Source: an uncultured Bacteroidaceae bacterium
GTDB taxonomy: Bacteria; Bacteroidota; Bacteroidia; Bacteroidales; Bacteroidaceae
Assembly: GCA_904502235.1 (NCBI GenBank)
Contig: CAJGDP010000002.1
Location: 62,001-126,000, forward strand
DNA length: 64,000 nt
Reading direction: 5' to 3'
In this document: positions 43,103 through 51,969 of the stretch, in pieces
How the letters are laid out: every line of letters begins with the position of its first letter
How positions within the stretch are numbered: position 1 is the first letter of the stretch
Position numbers and translations under genes: made by a program
The notes under the pieces: generated by a model
The model's database searches: none
The model's input: the letters and a program-made list of their open reading frames with translations, nothing else
What the model was told of the DNA's origin: nothing

Positions 43103-44239
43103 ATGAAACGCAGTATAATAGTAACGGGTGGTGCCGGATTCATAGGAAGCCATGTTGTCCGTCTTTTTGTGAACAAGTATCCCGAGTATAATATAATCAA
43201 TGTCGACAAACTTACATACGCAGGTAACCTTGCAAACCTTAAGGATATTGAGAATAAACCGAACTATACATTCTTCAAGGCTGATATATGCGATTTTGAT
43301 GCGATGTATAATTTAATGGTTGAACACAAGGTTGATGGTATCATCCATCTTGCTGCCGAGAGCCATGTTGACCGCTCTATAAAGGATCCTTTTACATTTG
43401 CACGCACCAATGTAATGGGAACACTCTCGTTGTTGCAGGCAGCAAAACTCTATTGGGAATCATTGCCCGAGAAGTACGAAGGCAAACGTTTCTATCATAT
43501 ATCTACCGATGAGGTTTATGGAGCGTTGGAGTTGAGTCATCCCGAGGGTATCGAGCCTCCATTTACAACAACTGCATCATCGGGTGAACATCATTTGGCA
43601 TACGGTGAAGATTTCTTCTACGAGACAACAAAGTATAATCCCCATAGTCCATATTCGGCATCAAAGGCAAGTAGCGACCACTTTGTCCGTGCATTCCACG
43701 ATACATACGGCATGCCAACAATCGTTACAAACTGCTCTAACAACTATGGTCCTTACCAATTTCCTGAAAAACTCATTCCTCTTTTTATAAACAACATCCG
43801 TCACCGCAAACCATTGCCTGTATATGGCAAGGGAGAAAATGTTCGCGACTGGTTGTATGTCGTTGACCATGCACGTGCCATTGATGTCATATTCCATAAC
43901 GGTAAGATAGCCGATACATATAATATCGGTGGATTTAACGAGTGGAAGAATATTGATATAATAAAGGTAATAATAAAGACAGTGGACCGTATGTTGGGTA
44001 ATCCCGAAGGTGCATCGCTCGATCTTATAACATACGTTACCGACCGTGCCGGACATGATTTGCGTTATGCCATAGACTCTACAAAGCTACAGAAGGAACT
44101 CGGTTGGGAACCAAGTCTGCAGTTCGAGGAGGGCATTGAAAAGACAGTACAGTGGTATCTCGACAACCAACCTTGGATGGACAACATCACAAGTGGAGAA
44201 TACGAGAAGTATTACGACGAAATGTATAAAGGCAGATAA
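43103..44239 (+). CDS. rfbB: dTDP-glucose 4,6-dehydratase
   Basis: Second step of dTDP-rhamnose synthesis. The 378-residue extended SDR has GGAGFIGSHVVR for NAD binding, LAAESHVDRSIKDP, the catalytic STDEVYG with the Asp-Glu pair, YSASKASSDHFVRAFHDTYG with the YxxxK, and NNYGPYQFPEKLIPLFI. It has about 20 residues more than E. coli RmlB, mostly an insert (SHPEGIEPPFTTTASSGEHHLAYGEDFFYETTK) before the catalytic tyrosine, seen in Bacteroides homologues as I recall. It ends the operon, with a terminator just after. Confidence 0.95.
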   Translation: MKRSIIVTGGAGFIGSHVVRLFVNKYPEYNIINVDKLTYAGNLANLKDIENKPNYTFFKADICDFDAMYNLMVEHKVDGIIHLAAESHVDRSIKDPFTFARTNVMGTLSLLQAAKLYWESLPEKYEGKRFYHISTDEVYGALELSHPEGIEPPFTTTASSGEHHLAYGEDFFYETTKYNPHSPYSASKASSDHFVRAFHDTYGMPTIVTNCSNNYGPYQFPEKLIPLFINNIRHRKPLPVYGKGENVRDWLYVVDHARAIDVIFHNGKIADTYNIGGFNEWKNIDIIKVIIKTVDRMLGNPEGASLDLITYVTDRAGHDLRYAIDSTKLQKELGWEPSLQFEEGIEKTVQWYLDNQPWMDNITSGEYEKYYDEMYKGR

Positions 44240-44246
44240 AAAAGAT

Positions 44247-44285
44247 GAAGCTCAAAGTCAAGTGCTTTGGGCTTCAATTTTTTTA
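44247..44285. terminator. Terminator between rfbB and the convergent barrel gene
   Basis: GAAGCTCAAAG 44247-44257 pairs with CTTTGGGCTTC 44265-44275 (one G.T), followed by a T-rich run on the plus strand. An A-rich run on the left gives a T-run for the minus strand, so it can act both ways. Confidence 0.85.
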
Positions 44286-44966
44286 GAATATTCTTATGGA
44301 ATAACCTATTCTTGCGTAGATGGTATTGTTTGCAGAACGTCCGAAATCGTCGGTCTTGGAATTCCCGAAGATGTCCGACAGGGCATAGAAGTAACGTCCT
44401 TCTATGAAGAAATTTCCGGCTCTGGTTTTCCATTCCAATCCTAAGCCACCGGCTATACCGTAGTCGAATCTGTTTTCAAGTTTCTTTCCGTATATTGGCT
44501 GAAGGCTTATTGGGCGTTCCTCAATTTGCCAGTCGCCTTTATAATATTCTCTTTCGTCAAGGAAAAATCCGAATTGCGGACCCAAGTTAATGAAGAACTG
44601 GAATCCGCGTTCTTCCTTACCCCATGAGAGGTGTGCAAAAAGCGGAATCTCCACATAGTCTATGGCGTGAATGTAGCTGTTGCTTGTGCCGTCATCAAAA
44701 TCCTCTTCCCAACCGCGTTGCACATAATTTATTTCGAGTTGTGTGGCGCATATCATGCTGAAATACTTCTCGCTTGTATAGCGCAGACTGACACCACCTC
44801 CCCAACCATCGAGCATCTTTTGGCGAATAGACGGCTGAAACTCCATTCTGCTGAGATTCATTCCGCCTGATACACCTAATTCAAGCCTGCTGCGGGGTTC
44901 TTCCACTTGCGCGTTTGCACATAAAATGGACAAGAGTGCCAGTATGATTGTTAACGCTTTTTTCAT
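44283..44966 (-). CDS. Outer-membrane beta-barrel protein (PorT-like)
   Basis: A 227-residue protein with signal peptide (ALTIILALLSILCANAQ) and about eight amphipathic strands, ending in NTIYARIGYSIRIF with a terminal aromatic residue as outer-membrane barrels require. The layout fits the PorT/outer-membrane beta-barrel family of Bacteroidetes. Its start overlaps the stop of the LysM/receptor-fold gene by 4 bases, so the two are co-translated and may act together at the envelope. The specific role is unknown. Confidence 0.8.
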   Translation of the reverse strand: MKKALTIILALLSILCANAQVEEPRSRLELGVSGGMNLSRMEFQPSIRQKMLDGWGGGVSLRYTSEKYFSMICATQLEINYVQRGWEEDFDDGTSNSYIHAIDYVEIPLFAHLSWGKEERGFQFFINLGPQFGFFLDEREYYKGDWQIEERPISLQPIYGKKLENRFDYGIAGGLGLEWKTRAGNFFIEGRYFYALSDIFGNSKTDDFGRSANNTIYARIGYSIRIF

Positions 44967-46768
44967 TCCTTAAATTCAATCTTTTCAATCCTGTACTCCG
45001 GTGTATAGTGGATGAAATTGATGTTCTTGTTTATCATAGCTCCATTCTTCAGCCTTTCGAAAAGGAAACCAGTCTGTATCGGAGCGTATTTCAATTCGTT
45101 TATCTTCTCGGCAAGTTGTTCGCCGTAGATGCTTGTTGCAAGCAGGAAATAGTATCCTGTGTCGTAGCCAAGCATACCGTATCTGGGGTAAATGTTCTGT
45201 ATGCTGCAGTTGTAGCGTTTGATGTATTCTTCCTGGAATTGTGTGATTGCAGGAAGAGAGTAGTGGCTGTAGAATGTTGCATAAAAGTATGTTTCAACTT
45301 CATACATCTGTTCACGTGTGTCCTTTGCATAAATCTGCCACTCGGGGTATCCGAACAGTTTGTAATCGGGGATGTCGAGCGTGTCTATTATATCAGCCTG
45401 TTGCAATGTCGGTAACAGCAAACCTAAAGTGCTTGCAGATGAAGATGTGGGGATTATTATATTCTCCTTGTCTTCGTGCAAGTACTCCTTAAGTGTTATA
45501 AGTGTGGTCTCTGGTGTAGTAAGGTTATACAACGGCACTGTTGTGTTAGGTACACCGTTGATATCGAGCTCGTTTGTAAGTTTGGCAATGAAATCCTTCT
45601 TGTTACTTTTTTCTTCCTCGTTTTCAACAAAGATTACGTTGGCATTCGGGAAGGTGTTCATGAAGTGTTTGCTGACCTCGGGTATCAGATACGATTGAAG
45701 GATGTTGACGCAATATGCCATGGGGTTACGGTATATTTCGTTGTCCTTGTTTGTAAAAGGTACTACAAGCGGTATTCTTTTTTCGTATGCGAACTTTGCC
45801 AATTCCTTGTTGTGCTTCGGGTACATTGCGCCAATTATCAACTCCATGTTGTCGAGCGCTCCGCTTGCCAGCAATTCGTTCAGACTGTTCTCCTGTGTAC
45901 CTGAATCGAATGTGTTGATTTCGAAAGAATACCCCATATCCTTAAGTTTTTCAACAGCCATAAGGAATCCCTGATAGTATTCTATCATTCGTCCTTGTTC
46001 GCTTGGAGCATAGCTGTCGAGCAGGAAGGGAAGTACTATGGCAACCTTGAGTACACCATCGTTGTAGTCCTTGTTCCCTGGGATTGTGATGGCAACTTCA
46101 GGATTATTATTGTCTGTGGCTTGTGGCTCTCCATCTGTCTGTTCGGCAGATAGGCTCTTTGTGGGGATGTTTATGGTCATCTTCTTTTTCAAACCGTTTT
46201 TTGCAACTTCGGGGTTTGCTGAAAGAATGTCTGATGTTTCAACACCATAAGCCTTGGCTATGCTATACAACGTTTCGCCCTTCTTTACTTTGTACTTTAT
46301 GTATCCGTCCTGATTTTCAACTTCATCCTCATTTGCCGGTGCTTGGGCTACAACTGTTTGCTCCGCGGGTATGCGGATTGTTTCGCCTACACGGAAATTT
46401 GATGGCGATAAACCGGGATTTGCATCACAGATTTCCTGTGTTGTTATACCATACAGCTTGCTCAGTCTGTAGAGAGTCTCACCGCTTTGTATGGTGTGGA
46501 ATATTGTTCCGTCACTGTTTCTTTTGACATTGGTATTGCTTTCTGCCGTTTTTGCAGGAATAATCAACTGTTCGCCAATTGAGATTGTTGCAGCACTCCC
46601 GGGGTTCATCTTTACAATGTCTTCAACAGTCGTTCCGTAAAGTTTTGAAATGGAGTAGAGGGTCTGTCCTTTCTCAACCGTGTGTATAGTGTTATTGCTC
46701 TGTGCATTGATGCAGATATGGGCTGCAAATGCGAACAACAGAATTAAAGCAGATTTGAATCGTGTCAT
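44963..46768 (-). CDS. LysM protein with type I periplasmic-binding (LpoA-like) domain
   Basis: A 601-residue secreted protein. Residues 1-22 are a signal peptide (ALILLFAFAAHICINAQ). Three LysM peptidoglycan-binding domains lie at about 28-72, 89-135 and 157-203 (HTVEKGQTLYSISKLYGTT, HTIQSGETLYRLSKLYGIT, YKVKKGETLYSIAKAYGVE). From about 240 the fold is that of amino-acid receptor proteins and of LpoA: KVAIVLPFLLDSYAPSEQGRMIEYYQGFLMAVEKL, then IIGAMYPKHNKELAKFAYEKRIPLVVPF. LpoA activates PBP1A in E. coli, and here a PBP1A gene is divergent 196 bases away. An activator role is inferred, not shown. Confidence 0.85.
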   Translation of the reverse strand: MTRFKSALILLFAFAAHICINAQSNNTIHTVEKGQTLYSISKLYGTTVEDIVKMNPGSAATISIGEQLIIPAKTAESNTNVKRNSDGTIFHTIQSGETLYRLSKLYGITTQEICDANPGLSPSNFRVGETIRIPAEQTVVAQAPANEDEVENQDGYIKYKVKKGETLYSIAKAYGVETSDILSANPEVAKNGLKKKMTINIPTKSLSAEQTDGEPQATDNNNPEVAITIPGNKDYNDGVLKVAIVLPFLLDSYAPSEQGRMIEYYQGFLMAVEKLKDMGYSFEINTFDSGTQENSLNELLASGALDNMELIIGAMYPKHNKELAKFAYEKRIPLVVPFTNKDNEIYRNPMAYCVNILQSYLIPEVSKHFMNTFPNANVIFVENEEEKSNKKDFIAKLTNELDINGVPNTTVPLYNLTTPETTLITLKEYLHEDKENIIIPTSSSASTLGLLLPTLQQADIIDTLDIPDYKLFGYPEWQIYAKDTREQMYEVETYFYATFYSHYSLPAITQFQEEYIKRYNCSIQNIYPRYGMLGYDTGYYFLLATSIYGEQLAEKINELKYAPIQTGFLFERLKNGAMINKNINFIHYTPEYRIEKIEFKE

Positions 46769-46803
46769 ATTGTGGCTTTTATCCTAGTTTATCTATTATT
46801 TTG

Positions 46804-46811
46804 CGAAGATA
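46804..46811 (-). promoter_or_regulatory. -7 element of the LysM gene
   Basis: TATCTTCG on the minus strand, 36 bases before the ATG at 46768. The -33 element is not evident. With the plus-strand element at 46908-46915 it makes a back-to-back promoter region. Confidence 0.5.
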
Positions 46812-46907
46812 CAATTTTTATACTGAATTTTGAAAACGACAGGGAGAAAAGTTGAGAATACCTAGTCATAAACAGCACAAGGCAGTTCTACTTATAAAAA
46901 AAAGTGC

Positions 46908-46915
46908 TATCTTTG
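46908..46915 (+). promoter_or_regulatory. -7 element of the PBP1A gene
   Basis: TATCTTTG lies 49 bases before the ATG at 46965. The upstream element would be TTC rather than TTG (46886-46888). Confidence 0.5.
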
Positions 46916-46964
46916 CAGATACTTCTTTTGTGTAAACTGCATAAAGCAAAAAATACGACACTAT

Positions 46965-49385
46965 ATGATAAAGAAAATTCTTGTGGTTTTGTGGGTGCTC
47001 CTCGGTTTGGGCATGCTTAGCGTGACATTGCTATTTGTTGCTATTGCCAACGGCTGGATCGGTTATTTGCCGGACACAAGCGAACTGGAGAATCCCAATT
47101 ATAAATTTGCTTCACAGGTTCTGTCTGCCGATGGAAAGGAGATGGGTACATGGTCGTACAGCAAGGAAAACCGTGTATTTGTGGACTACAAGGATTTATC
47201 GCCATATCTTGTTGAAGCTCTCATCGCAACAGAGGATGTGCGTTTTCACAGTCATTCGGGAATCGATGCCCGTTCTTTGATGCGTGCTATTGTAAAGAGC
47301 GGAATACTTATGCAGAGCAACGCCGGTGGTGGCAGTACCATTACCCAACAGCTTGCAAAATTGCTTTATTCCGAAGTTTCGGGCAATAAGCTTGAGCGTC
47401 TGTATCAGAAACCTATAGAGTGGGTTATTGCCGTACAGCTCGAGAAACAGTACACAAAAGAGGAAATCATCACTCTCTATCTCAACAAATATGACTTCGG
47501 CTATAATGCAGTGGGTATAAAGAGTGCCGCATATATCTATTTCGGCAAGTTGCCAAGCGAATTGAATATCGAAGAGGCTGCAATGCTTGTGGGTATGTGC
47601 AAGAACTCGTCGTTGTATAATCCGCGTCGTCGCCCCGAAAAGACGAAGGACCGTCGTGATGTGGTTTTCATGCAGATGGAAAAGGCCGGCTATATAACAG
47701 CCGAAGAGAAGGATTCTCTATGCCAACTCCCTTTGGTGCTCGATTACCATCCTGCCGACCACAAGGCCGGTATTGCCACATATTTTAGAGAATATCTCCG
47801 CCTTTATATGACTGCAAAGAAGCCTGAACGCAAGAATTATCGCGGATGGCAGATGCAGAAATTCTACGAAGACTCTTTGAATTGGGAAAACGATCCTCTG
47901 TTCGGTTGGTGCAATAAGAACAAGAAATCGAATGGTGATTATTATAATGTATATACCGATGGCTTGAAGATACACACAACCATTGATTCGCGCATGCAGG
48001 GCTATCTCGAAGAGGCTGTGCAGGAGCACGTTGTAAATACATTGCAGCCACGTTTCTTTGAATCAAAGAAAGGACAGAAGACCGCGCCTTTTACCACAGA
48101 CCTTACAATGGCTGAGGTTGATAAGATAATGAACCGTGCAATGAAACAGAGCGATCGCTATCGTATCATGAAAAAGAACGGTTCAAGCGAAGAGGAGATT
48201 GTGGAAGCCTTCAATACACCATACGAAATGGAGATATTTACTTACAGTGGAACAAGAGATACCATTATGTCTCCTATGGACTCCATAAAGTATTATAAGT
48301 ATTTCCTCAGGACAGGCGTCATGTCTATGGATCCTATTACCGGTGAGGTAAAGGCTTATGTGGGTGGAACAAACTACTATCAGTTCAAATATGATATGGC
48401 AGGAGTGGGACGCCGTCAGGTTGGTTCAACAATTAAACCTTATCTCTATTCTCTGGCTATGGAGAACGGCTTCACACCATGCGACGAAACAAGAAACGTT
48501 GAGCAGACGCTTGTTACGGAAGACGGAAAACTTTGGAGTCCAAGAAACTCTTCGAGAAACCTTTATGGCGAAATTGTTACACTGCGTTGGGGATTGGCAA
48601 CTTCGAACAACTGGATTTCGGCTTATCTGATGAGTAAACTCAATCCATATTCATTGAAGAAACTGATTCATCAGTTCGGATTGTTGAACCAGGAAATATC
48701 TCCAACACCGTCTCTCTGCCTGGGTGTATGCGATGCATCTGTTGCCGAGATGGTTAGTGCATATACCACGTTTGTTGGAAAGGGAATCCGCACTTCACCG
48801 CTTCTTGTAACACACATCGAGGATAATGCAGGTAATATAATCGCTTCGTTCTCAGCGGCAAAGACCGAGGTTATCAGCGAGGAGAGTTCATATAAGATGA
48901 TTGAGATGTTGCGTGCCGTGGTAAATGAAGGAACCGGTGGACGTATCAGAAGAGTCTATGGCATAAAAGCCGATATGGGTGCGAAGACTGGTACTACACA
49001 GAATAACTCCGACGGTTGGTTCATGGGATTCACTCCATCGCTTGTAACCGGATGTTGGGTAGGTGGCGAAGAACGCGACATTCACTTCGACCGCATGAGC
49101 GAAGGTCAGGGAGCTGCAGTTGCGCTTCCTATCTGGGGCTTGTATATGAATAAGGTGTATGCCGACGAGACATTGCCATATTCTCAGGACGAGAGATTCG
49201 ATATTCCCGAAGGATTTGACCCTTGCAGCGATTCACGCCTGATTTCAAATACACAGGATGAACTTGAAGATGATGTTGAAATTTCTTTTGATTCAGAAGA
49301 ATCAGAGGAAGAGACTGTTGTTCCAAACCAGAGCAAGAAAAAAGGAGAGACCGAAGTAGAAGCGGTTGAAGACTTTTTTGAATAA
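46965..49385 (+). CDS. Penicillin-binding protein 1A (glycosyltransferase/transpeptidase)
   Basis: Class A PBP that polymerises and cross-links peptidoglycan. The 806 residues have an N-terminal membrane helix (10-30) and a GT51 domain (50-230) with ATEDVRFHSHSGID and GGSTITQQLAKLLY. The transpeptidase domain (about 430-720) carries the SxxK nucleophile Ser488 in RRQVGSTIKPYLYSL, the second motif ATSNNWIS and the KTG box GAKTGTTQNNSDGWFMGFTP. The tail after 745 is strongly acidic (EDDVEISFDSEESEEE). It is divergent from the LysM/receptor-fold gene, and an M16-like gene follows after 3 bases. Confidence 0.93.
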   Translation: MIKKILVVLWVLLGLGMLSVTLLFVAIANGWIGYLPDTSELENPNYKFASQVLSADGKEMGTWSYSKENRVFVDYKDLSPYLVEALIATEDVRFHSHSGIDARSLMRAIVKSGILMQSNAGGGSTITQQLAKLLYSEVSGNKLERLYQKPIEWVIAVQLEKQYTKEEIITLYLNKYDFGYNAVGIKSAAYIYFGKLPSELNIEEAAMLVGMCKNSSLYNPRRRPEKTKDRRDVVFMQMEKAGYITAEEKDSLCQLPLVLDYHPADHKAGIATYFREYLRLYMTAKKPERKNYRGWQMQKFYEDSLNWENDPLFGWCNKNKKSNGDYYNVYTDGLKIHTTIDSRMQGYLEEAVQEHVVNTLQPRFFESKKGQKTAPFTTDLTMAEVDKIMNRAMKQSDRYRIMKKNGSSEEEIVEAFNTPYEMEIFTYSGTRDTIMSPMDSIKYYKYFLRTGVMSMDPITGEVKAYVGGTNYYQFKYDMAGVGRRQVGSTIKPYLYSLAMENGFTPCDETRNVEQTLVTEDGKLWSPRNSSRNLYGEIVTLRWGLATSNNWISAYLMSKLNPYSLKKLIHQFGLLNQEISPTPSLCLGVCDASVAEMVSAYTTFVGKGIRTSPLLVTHIEDNAGNIIASFSAAKTEVISEESSYKMIEMLRAVVNEGTGGRIRRVYGIKADMGAKTGTTQNNSDGWFMGFTPSLVTGCWVGGEERDIHFDRMSEGQGAAVALPIWGLYMNKVYADETLPYSQDERFDIPEGFDPCSDSRLISNTQDELEDDVEISFDSEESEEETVVPNQSKKKGETEVEAVEDFFE

Positions 49386-49388
49386 GCG

Positions 49389-50660
49389 ATGAAGACTCCT
49401 CCTACCATACAGCCGGTTGTTGTTGACCCCATGGCATTGCCTGTAGAAAAGGTTATGCCGAACGGAATTTCTTTGTATACTTTAAAAGGTTGTAACAAGG
49501 GTATAATAAGGTTTGAACTCCTTTTTAAAGGTGGTTATGCAATCCAGGACAAGCCTTTGCAAGCAACATTCACCAACAGAATGTTGCGCGAAGGGGCAGG
49601 GGAACTCTCTTCCAATGAAATCTCTCGCAGACTCGACTATTATGGTGCATGGATAGAGTGCTATTCGTCACAGAAATGCAATCATATAGTACTGTATTGT
49701 CTTTCAAAACACTTTGTTCCTTTGGCGCAGCTGCTCGAAACCATTGTAAAGCATCCTGTTTTTCCCGAAGAGAATCTTGAAGTGGTGAGACGTAACGGCA
49801 AGGCGCATTTCGAAGTAAATTCCAAAAAGGTTGATATTCTTGCACAACGCTATTTCGAAAATTCACTGTGGGGTGAAAATCATCCTTTAGGTCATGTTGT
49901 CGAAGCCACAGATTATGACAACATTACCCGAGCAGATCTGTTGAAATATCATGCAAGTGTATACAACAGCCGTAACCTTGCACTCTTTATATCGGGCGAT
50001 GTGGATGAAACAATAGATTCTGCTGTCGAAAGCCTGTTTGGAGTCGGCGAATGGGGTGAATGTAATAACTATGCTGATGTATTCGTAGATTCTCCCGTCT
50101 CAATATCAGGCAGAAGAGAGATAAAAGTTGAAGGAACAGTGCAGTCTGCTGTAAAAATCGGTTTTATGGCAATGGATGTTGCAGACCCCGATTTTCATAA
50201 GTTCCGTTTCCTGACTGTCCTTTTCGGTGGCTATTTCGGAAGTCGCCTTATGTCGAATATCCGCGAAGAGAACGGATATACATATCATATTTCAGCTGAA
50301 GTTGATGCTTATGGCAAGAGAAATGCTTTTATGATAAGTTCCGAAACCGCAAATGAATATGTGGAGCTATGCATAAAGGAAATTTACAAGGAAATGGAAA
50401 AACTTTGCAATTCTTCCATAACCGAAAGCGAAGTGGAGCATGTACGCAACTATATTCTTGGGGAAATGTGCCGCGAATGCGAAGGATTGACTGCAAAATC
50501 CGAAGTGTTTGTAAATGCTTGGTTATCGGGAGAATCATTCGCTTCGGTTAATGAATATCTTGAAGTTGTAAAGAACATAACTGCAAGCGAACTCAACAGA
50601 GTGGCAAAACAGTATTTCAACCCGTCAGAAATGATTGAGGTTGTGGTGGGTAACTTCTGA
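49389..50660 (+). CDS. M16-family peptidase homologue lacking the zinc motif
   Basis: A 423-residue protein with the two-lobed M16B fold: lobe 1 at 20-220 (FELLFKGGYAIQDKPLQATFTNRMLREGAGELSSNEISRRLDYYGAW) and lobe 2 at 230-423 (FGGYFGSRLMSNIREENGYTYHISAEVDAYG). The catalytic HxxEH that should fall at the TFTNR position is absent, so it should not be a peptidase alone. Such inactive partners usually pair with an active M16 subunit, but none is in this window. No signal peptide is seen. It starts 3 bases after the PBP1A gene, so a role linked to cell-wall synthesis is possible. Confidence 0.85.
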   Translation: MKTPPTIQPVVVDPMALPVEKVMPNGISLYTLKGCNKGIIRFELLFKGGYAIQDKPLQATFTNRMLREGAGELSSNEISRRLDYYGAWIECYSSQKCNHIVLYCLSKHFVPLAQLLETIVKHPVFPEENLEVVRRNGKAHFEVNSKKVDILAQRYFENSLWGENHPLGHVVEATDYDNITRADLLKYHASVYNSRNLALFISGDVDETIDSAVESLFGVGEWGECNNYADVFVDSPVSISGRREIKVEGTVQSAVKIGFMAMDVADPDFHKFRFLTVLFGGYFGSRLMSNIREENGYTYHISAEVDAYGKRNAFMISSETANEYVELCIKEIYKEMEKLCNSSITESEVEHVRNYILGEMCRECEGLTAKSEVFVNAWLSGESFASVNEYLEVVKNITASELNRVAKQYFNPSEMIEVVVGNF

Positions 50661-50729
50661 TTTTATTAAATAACCCGTATTGCTGTAAAAATAAATCAAG
50701 TCAAGTTCTCTTTTTTTCAACTTTCTTAT

Positions 50730-50737
50730 TATCTTTG
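50730..50737 (+). promoter_or_regulatory. -7 element of the MORN-glgB operon
   Basis: TATCTTTG lies about 70 bases before the ATG at 50807. The upstream element is weak (TTC in place of TTG). Confidence 0.5.
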
Positions 50738-50806
50738 TGAAAAATGGATAGTATGTGTTGTGTAATCCACGTCATATATCTGCTGTTTTTTACATAAAAG
50801 ATAATA

Positions 50807-51961
50807 ATGAAATTCGTACATACACTTATATCGATTTTTCTATTTCTTGGCATATCTGCAAATGCCAATCCGTTTGTTGCGGACACGCTTGTCGGGAAAC
50901 AGGATAACAAAAATGCACGTACCGGCGAAATTACACTCAAAAACGGAGTAAGATATATTGGCGAAGTTCGTTTGAGACGTCCACACGGAACCGGCAAGGC
51001 CATATATAGGAATGGCGATATATATGAAGGTGAATTTGCAAAGGGAAAGCGTTCCGGAAAAGGCAAAATGACATATTCCAACGGAGATTGCTATATAGGA
51101 AATTTTGAAAAGGATTCGCTCAACGGCAAAGGTAAATACATTTATGCCGACGGCAGCACTTTCTATGGCAGTTGGAATAATGGAATAAGAGAGAATCTCG
51201 GTCGTATAGAATATTCCAACGGAGACTCATATACAGGTGAATGGCACAACGGTAAACGCTCCGGCAAGGGGAATTATATCTTTGCAGGTGGCGCATCGTA
51301 CGACGGGGAGTGGAAAGATGATGAATATAACGGCAATGGTGTTTTTGTCTGGCACGACGGTAGCAGATACAATGGTGAATGGAAAAACGGAAAGCGCAAT
51401 GGCTTTGGTATATTTCATGGTTCAGACAGCTCGTTCTACAAAGGAGAGTGGATTGACAACACATGCAATGGAACCGGCTCATTTGTGGCTCCCGACAGTT
51501 CGTGCTACGTTGGCATGTTCAAGGATGGAAAATGGCACGGTGAGGGTGTCTTCATTGCAAGCGACAGTTCTGTTTATAAGGGAACATTCGTGAATGGTAT
51601 GCGTCATGGAAAAGGTTCTATGAGCTTTTCAAACGGTGATGTGTATGATGGTGATTGGGAATATAACAAACGCTGTGGCAAAGGTACCTACACCTGGGAG
51701 AATGGAGATGTATACGAAGGCGATTGGAAAAACGACACGATGAATGGTGCCGGTGTCCTTCGTCTGAAAAACGGAATAGAATACAAAGGCGGATATCTTG
51801 ACGGTAATGAAAGCGGAACCGGTGTCGCGATAGACAAGGAGGGTGTCCGTTATGAAGGTACTTTTGTAGAGGGCTTGCGCGACGGTAAATTCATCGTCAA
51901 GGATAAAGACGGAAAAATAATAGGCAAATCAACCTATAAATCAGGAATATTGAAAAAATAA
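50807..51961 (+). CDS. Exported MORN-repeat protein
   Basis: A 384-residue protein with a signal peptide (LISIFLFLGISANANP) and about 14 MORN repeats from residue 45 to 365, each near YxGEWxNGKRxGxG (for example YEGEFAKGKRSGKG, YTGEWHNGKRSGKG, YDGDWEYNKRCGKG). MORN arrays form long beta-hairpin rods and often bind lipids or proteins; the function here is unknown. Several repeats carry a D-S-S in place of the usual N-G-D turn (residues about 200-265). The YhcH-like gene follows after 8 bases, so it heads a plus-strand series that runs through glgB. Confidence 0.85.
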   Translation: MKFVHTLISIFLFLGISANANPFVADTLVGKQDNKNARTGEITLKNGVRYIGEVRLRRPHGTGKAIYRNGDIYEGEFAKGKRSGKGKMTYSNGDCYIGNFEKDSLNGKGKYIYADGSTFYGSWNNGIRENLGRIEYSNGDSYTGEWHNGKRSGKGNYIFAGGASYDGEWKDDEYNGNGVFVWHDGSRYNGEWKNGKRNGFGIFHGSDSSFYKGEWIDNTCNGTGSFVAPDSSCYVGMFKDGKWHGEGVFIASDSSVYKGTFVNGMRHGKGSMSFSNGDVYDGDWEYNKRCGKGTYTWENGDVYEGDWKNDTMNGAGVLRLKNGIEYKGGYLDGNESGTGVAIDKEGVRYEGTFVEGLRDGKFIVKDKDGKIIGKSTYKSGILKK

Positions 51962-51969
51962 CATAATTT

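Noticed and set aside
51000..51900. CRISPR-like or DNA-level tandem repeats in the MORN gene
   Set aside because: The periodicity is at the protein level (MORN repeats); the nucleotide copies differ and there are no unique spacers.
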